Assembly (NCBI GenBank): GCA_045658165.1
Contig: JAZOUN010000149.1
Span: forward strand, 1 to 8,295
DNA length: 8,295 nt
Origin: UBA1081 sp045658165
GTDB taxonomy: Bacteria; Bacillota; Clostridia; Oscillospirales; Acutalibacteraceae
Reading direction: 5' to 3'
Under the pieces are notes generated by a model that saw only the letters and a list, made by a program, of their open reading frames with translations, made no database searches and was not told where the DNA came from. Below are positions 5,264 through 8,295 of the stretch, piece by piece. Each line of letters opens with the position of its first letter. The first letter of the stretch is position 1. The translations under genes were made by a program, and so were the position numbers.

Positions 5264-6301
5264 ATGAAAAGTTTCAGTGAAAGTTACAAAGAAGCAGGCG
5301 TAGATATTACCGCCGGCTACAAAGCTGTTGAACTTATGAAACAGCACATCGCAAGAACAATGACAGGTAATGAGGTATCAGACATCGGCGGTTTCGGCGG
5401 TCTTTTCAGCCTTGACCTTGAAGGTATCACAAAGCCCGTACTCGTTGGCGGTACAGACGGTGTAGGCACAAAGCTCAAGCTCGCATTCATTATGGACAAG
5501 CACGACACTGTTGGTATTGACTGTGTTGCTATGTGTGTTAACGATATTATCTGCTGCGGCGCAAAGCCCCTTCTTTTCCTTGACTACATCGCATGCGGAA
5601 AGAATGTTCCCGAAAGAATTGCAGACATCGTTGCAGGTGTTGCGGAAGGCTGTGTTCAGTCAGGCGCATCACTCATCGGCGGTGAAACAGCAGAAATGCC
5701 CGGCTTCTATCCCATCGACGAATATGATCTTGCAGGTTTCTCTGTAGGTGTTGTTGATAAAGACAAAATCGTTGACACAAAATCAATCGCAGAAGGCGAC
5801 GTTATCATTGCTCTTCCTTCAAGCGGTGTTCATTCAAACGGTTTCTCACTTGTAAGAAAAGTTTTTGATGTTGAAAATGCAGACATCAAAACTCCCCGTG
5901 AAGAACTCGGCGGTAAGTCAGTCGGTGAGACTCTTCTCACTCCCACAAAGATTTATGTAAAGCCCATGCTTGCTCTCTTTGAAGAAGTTAAAGTCAAGGG
6001 TGTTTCACATATCACAGGCGGCGGTTTCTATGAGAATATTCCCAGAACAATCCCCGCAGGTCTCGGTGCAAAAATCAAGAAGGCAGACATCAGAATTCTT
6101 CCCATCTTCGACCTTATCGCAAAAGAAGGCAACATTCCCGAAAGAGATATGTTCAACACATACAACATGGGTGTCGGTATGAGCGTTATCGTAGCTAAGG
6201 AAGATGCAGACAAGGCAATTGAAGTCCTCAAGGCAAACGGTGAAGATGCTTACATCATCGGTGAAGTTGTTAAATCCGAAGAGGGTGTTATCATTGAGTA
6301 A
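5264..6301 (+). CDS. purM: Phosphoribosylformylglycinamidine cyclo-ligase PurM (AIR synthetase)
   Basis: Cytoplasmic ATP-dependent enzyme closing the imidazole ring (FGAM to AIR). 345 residues, equal in length to E. coli PurM. Start ATG at 5264 has GGAGGA 7 bases upstream. Motifs: the ATP/metal loop VGGTDGVGTKLK (about 61-72), DCVAMCVNDI (86-95), GGETAEMPGFY (139-149), and SSGVHSNGFSLVRK, typical of the PurM N-terminal and C-terminal AIRS domains; HITGGGFYENIPR occurs in the C-terminal half. It lies 97 bases after purE, beyond a hairpin, and overlaps purN by 8 bases. No purF, purL or purC separates it from purE, unlike the common Clostridia order. Confidence 0.97.
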   Translation: MKSFSESYKEAGVDITAGYKAVELMKQHIARTMTGNEVSDIGGFGGLFSLDLEGITKPVLVGGTDGVGTKLKLAFIMDKHDTVGIDCVAMCVNDIICCGAKPLLFLDYIACGKNVPERIADIVAGVAEGCVQSGASLIGGETAEMPGFYPIDEYDLAGFSVGVVDKDKIVDTKSIAEGDVIIALPSSGVHSNGFSLVRKVFDVENADIKTPREELGGKSVGETLLTPTKIYVKPMLALFEEVKVKGVSHITGGGFYENIPRTIPAGLGAKIKKADIRILPIFDLIAKEGNIPERDMFNTYNMGVGMSVIVAKEDADKAIEVLKANGEDAYIIGEVVKSEEGVIIE

Positions 6302-6929
6302 GAAGAATATTGCCGTTCTTGTTTCAGGCGGCGGCACAAATCTTCAGAGCCTTATCGACTGCGAAAAACAGGGTATGTTCGGTGAGAGTAAGATAACTCT
6401 CGTTGTTGCATCAAAACCCGGTGTATATGCACTCGAAAGAGCCGCAAATAACGGTATTGATCAGGCAGTTCTTTGCAGAAAAGATTATGAAAGCATTGCC
6501 GGTTATTCAAAGGCACTTGTTGAAACTCTTAAAAATGCAGACATTGATCTTGTTGTTCTTGCAGGTTTCCTGACAATCATTGATGAACAGGTTTATGAGG
6601 CTTACCCCAATGCTATAATCAATATTCATCCCGCACTTATCCCGTCATTCTGCGGTAAAGGCTATTACGGACTTCATGTTCACGAAGCAGCCCTTGCAAA
6701 AGGTGTAAAGGTTTCGGGTGCAACAGTTCATTTTGTTACTCCCGAATGTGACGCAGGTCCCATTATTATGCAGAAGGCAGTTGAAGTCAGACAGGGTGAC
6801 ACTCCCGAAACGCTCCAGAAGAGAATTATGGAAGAAGCAGAATGGAAAATTCTTCCTGAATCGGTAAAACTCTTCTGTGAAGATAAACTTGAAGTGAAAG
6901 ATAATGTAGTTTTTATAAAGGAGAACTGA
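6294..6929 (+). CDS. purN: Phosphoribosylglycinamide formyltransferase PurN
   Basis: Cytoplasmic enzyme that moves the formyl group of 10-formyl-THF to GAR, giving FGAR. 211 residues, as usual for the family. GGGTN (12-16) binds the ribotide phosphate; the catalytic triad is visible as Asn110 and His112 in INIHPALIP and Asp153 in ECDAGPII. The start is a TTG at 6294, chosen because GAGGG (6281-6285) lies 8 bases before it and the protein then begins MSKKNIAVLVSGGG like relatives. No ATG is suitably placed. The start lies inside the last codons of purM (8-base overlap), implying translational coupling. Needing formyl-THF, it fits ZTP control. Confidence 0.95.
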   Translation: MSKKNIAVLVSGGGTNLQSLIDCEKQGMFGESKITLVVASKPGVYALERAANNGIDQAVLCRKDYESIAGYSKALVETLKNADIDLVVLAGFLTIIDEQVYEAYPNAIINIHPALIPSFCGKGYYGLHVHEAALAKGVKVSGATVHFVTPECDAGPIIMQKAVEVRQGDTPETLQKRIMEEAEWKILPESVKLFCEDKLEVKDNVVFIKEN

Positions 6930-6930
6930 A

Positions 6931-7647
6931 ATGAAAGTTTCAACTATTGCTAATGAACTCAATTCTCTTGCTTACCACGGCAGAGGTATCATAATCGGCA
7001 AAAGTGCCGACAGCAAAAAGGCTGTAACTGCTTATTTCATCATGGGCAGAAGCGAAAACAGCCGTAACCGTGTTTTCGTTGCAGAAGGCGATGCAATGAG
7101 AACAAAGGCATTCGACGAATCAAAGATGACAGATCCCCATCTTATCATTTACTATCCCGTAAGAGTTCTCGGTAACAAGACAATCGTTACAAACGGTGAC
7201 CAGACAGACACTATCTACGACCTTATGGACAAGCAGATGACATTTGAACAGGCTCTTCGTACAAGAGAGTTTGAAGATGATGCCCCCAACTTCACTCCCA
7301 GAATTTCAGGCATCATCCGTCTTGAAGCTGACGGCATGAACTATGCAATGTCAATTCTCAAGAGTGCAGAGGGCGACGATTCTTCATGTGAAAGATTCAC
7401 ATATGCTTATTCAAACCCCATTCCCGGTAAGGCAAAGTTCATTCATACATACAACTGTGACGGCAATCCTCTTCCCTCATTTGAAGGTGAACCCAAGACA
7501 CTTGAACTTCCCGATGTAAGCATTGATGAGCTTACAGACCTTATCTGGACAAATCTCAACGAAGACAACAAGGTTTCTCTTTTCGTAAGATACATCGACA
7601 TCGAATCAGGCGAGACAGAAACCAGAATCGACAATAAAAACAAGTAA
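6931..7647 (+). CDS. purO: IMP cyclohydrolase, PurO type
   Basis: Predicted cytoplasmic enzyme closing FAICAR to IMP, the last step of purine synthesis. 238 residues, somewhat longer than the archaeal PurO I recall (about 200). It matches the IMP_cyclohyd (PurO) family, not the MGS-like cyclohydrolase domain of PurH. Visible are YHGRGIIIG (15-23), AYFIMGRSENSRNRVF (34-49), TNGDQTD (87-93), and APNFTPRISGI (118-128). It begins one base after the purN stop, with AAGGAG (6918-6923) inside the purN end, 7 bases before the ATG. The next gene supplies FAICAR, so the two together replace bifunctional PurH. Family is recognised from memory of conserved motifs; catalytic residues are not certain. Confidence 0.88.
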   Translation: MKVSTIANELNSLAYHGRGIIIGKSADSKKAVTAYFIMGRSENSRNRVFVAEGDAMRTKAFDESKMTDPHLIIYYPVRVLGNKTIVTNGDQTDTIYDLMDKQMTFEQALRTREFEDDAPNFTPRISGIIRLEADGMNYAMSILKSAEGDDSSCERFTYAYSNPIPGKAKFIHTYNCDGNPLPSFEGEPKTLELPDVSIDELTDLIWTNLNEDNKVSLFVRYIDIESGETETRIDNKNK

Positions 7648-7660
7648 TTCGGAGGGTATT

Positions 7661-8295
7661 ATGAAAGAATTTGAACTTAAATACGGCTGTAACCCCAATC
7701 AGAAGCCTGCAAAGATTTATATGACAGACGGAAGTGAGCTTCCCATCGAAATCCTTTGCGGCAGACCCGGTTACATCAATTTCCTTGATGCATTCAACTC
7801 ATGGCAGCTTGTAAAGGAGCTTAAAACAGCAACCGGTATGCCCTGTGCAACATCTTTCAAGCATGTAAGACCCACATCAGCTGCAGTCGGCACACCTCTT
7901 TCAGATAATCTCAAGAAGGCTTGCTTCGTTGACGATATCGAAGGGCTTGACGAATCACCCCTCGCTTGCGCTTATGCAAGAGCAAGAGGTACAGACAGAA
8001 TGTCATCTTTCGGTGACTGGATTGCTCTTTCAGACGTATGTGACGTTACAACAGCTCTTCTTATCAAGAGAGAAGTTTCAGACGGTGTTATCGCTCCCGG
8101 TTATGAGCCCGAAGCACTTGAAATTCTCAAGCAGAAGAGAAAGGGTAATTACAACATCGTTAAGATTGATGAAAACTATGTACCCATGGAGCAGGAAGTA
8201 AAGCAGGTTTACGGCATTACTTTCGAGCAGGGCAGAAACAATTTCAAGATTGATAACGAACTTCTCACAAAGGTTGTTACAGAAAATAAGGATAT
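7661..8295 (+). CDS. purH: Stand-alone AICAR formyltransferase, 5' part (runs off the window)
   Basis: Cytoplasmic enzyme formylating AICAR (ZMP) with 10-formyl-THF to FAICAR. Only the first 211 codons plus two bases are present; the stop is beyond the window, and full-length stand-alone relatives are near 390 residues. It starts directly in the formyltransferase domain (KYGCNPNQKPA at 7-17), with no MGS-like cyclohydrolase domain in front, unlike bifunctional PurH. The catalytic Lys-His pair appears in FKHVRPTSAAVG (66-77; Lys67, His68), and AYARARGTDRMSSFGDW (104-120) is the conserved substrate region. GGAGGG (7651-7656) lies 4 bases before the ATG; 13 bases separate it from purO. Its substrate is the riboswitch ligand of this operon. 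The symbol purH is used for the function; it is not the fused enzyme. Confidence 0.93.
   Translation, partial: MKEFELKYGCNPNQKPAKIYMTDGSELPIEILCGRPGYINFLDAFNSWQLVKELKTATGMPCATSFKHVRPTSAAVGTPLSDNLKKACFVDDIEGLDESPLACAYARARGTDRMSSFGDWIALSDVCDVTTALLIKREVSDGVIAPGYEPEALEILKQKRKGNYNIVKIDENYVPMEQEVKQVYGITFEQGRNNFKIDNELLTKVVTENKD

Noticed and set aside
1..8295. CRISPR array, phage genes, transposase, toxin-antitoxin or defence system
   Set aside because: I saw no spaced direct repeats, integrase, transposase or defence-type proteins; the identified genes are metabolic, transport or cell-wall related.

Overview
The window looks like a chromosomal segment from a low-GC Gram-positive bacterium, most likely an anaerobic Clostridia member. 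The reasons are purine-rich Shine-Dalgarno sites (GGAGG, AAAGGA), sigma-A-type promoters often with an extended -10 (TGn), intrinsic terminators with U-tracts, a ZTP riboswitch, and a purine operon that uses a PurO-type IMP cyclohydrolase beside a separate AICAR formyltransferase. A family-level assignment (Oscillospiraceae-like) would be a guess.

Left part (1-2830). The first 212 bases hold no convincing protein gene. On the minus strand they carry a near-consensus promoter (184-212) firing out of the window, followed by a stretch identical to the 5' end of a bacterial tRNA-Leu (72-93) that does not continue as a tRNA. Next is a plus-strand PHP-domain phosphoesterase (296-1204). It faces a minus-strand GPH/MelB-type sugar:cation symporter (1264-2769), and a 13-bp perfect hairpin between them can terminate both.

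Middle part (2831-4457). A 101-bp imperfect inverted-repeat element (2867-2967) lies between the transporter promoter and the 3' end of a YfcE-type metallophosphoesterase (2984-3532, minus). Upstream is a VanY-type D,D-carboxypeptidase (3626-4333, minus) whose stop codon lies inside its own terminator stem. Both genes have good promoters of their own.

Right part (4478-8295). A purine operon starts from a TTGACT-17-TATAAT promoter that diverges from the vanY promoter. The leader is a ZTP (pfl) riboswitch whose P3 stem shares bases with an intrinsic terminator. Then come purE, purM, purN, purO and the beginning of a stand-alone AICAR formyltransferase gene that runs off the window. PurM, PurN, PurE, AICARFT and PurO make AIR, FGAR, CAIR, FAICAR and IMP respectively. 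The riboswitch senses ZMP/ZTP, which accumulates when 10-formyl-THF is short. ZMP (AICAR) is the direct substrate of the formyltransferase in the same operon, and PurN is the other formyl-THF user, so regulator and genes match. purF, purD, purL, purK, purC and purB are not in the window.

No wholly new system is evident. The parts most worth a second look are the orphan promoter with a tRNA-Leu-like fragment at the left edge, the inverted-repeat element, and the compact ZTP-controlled operon with split PurH functions.
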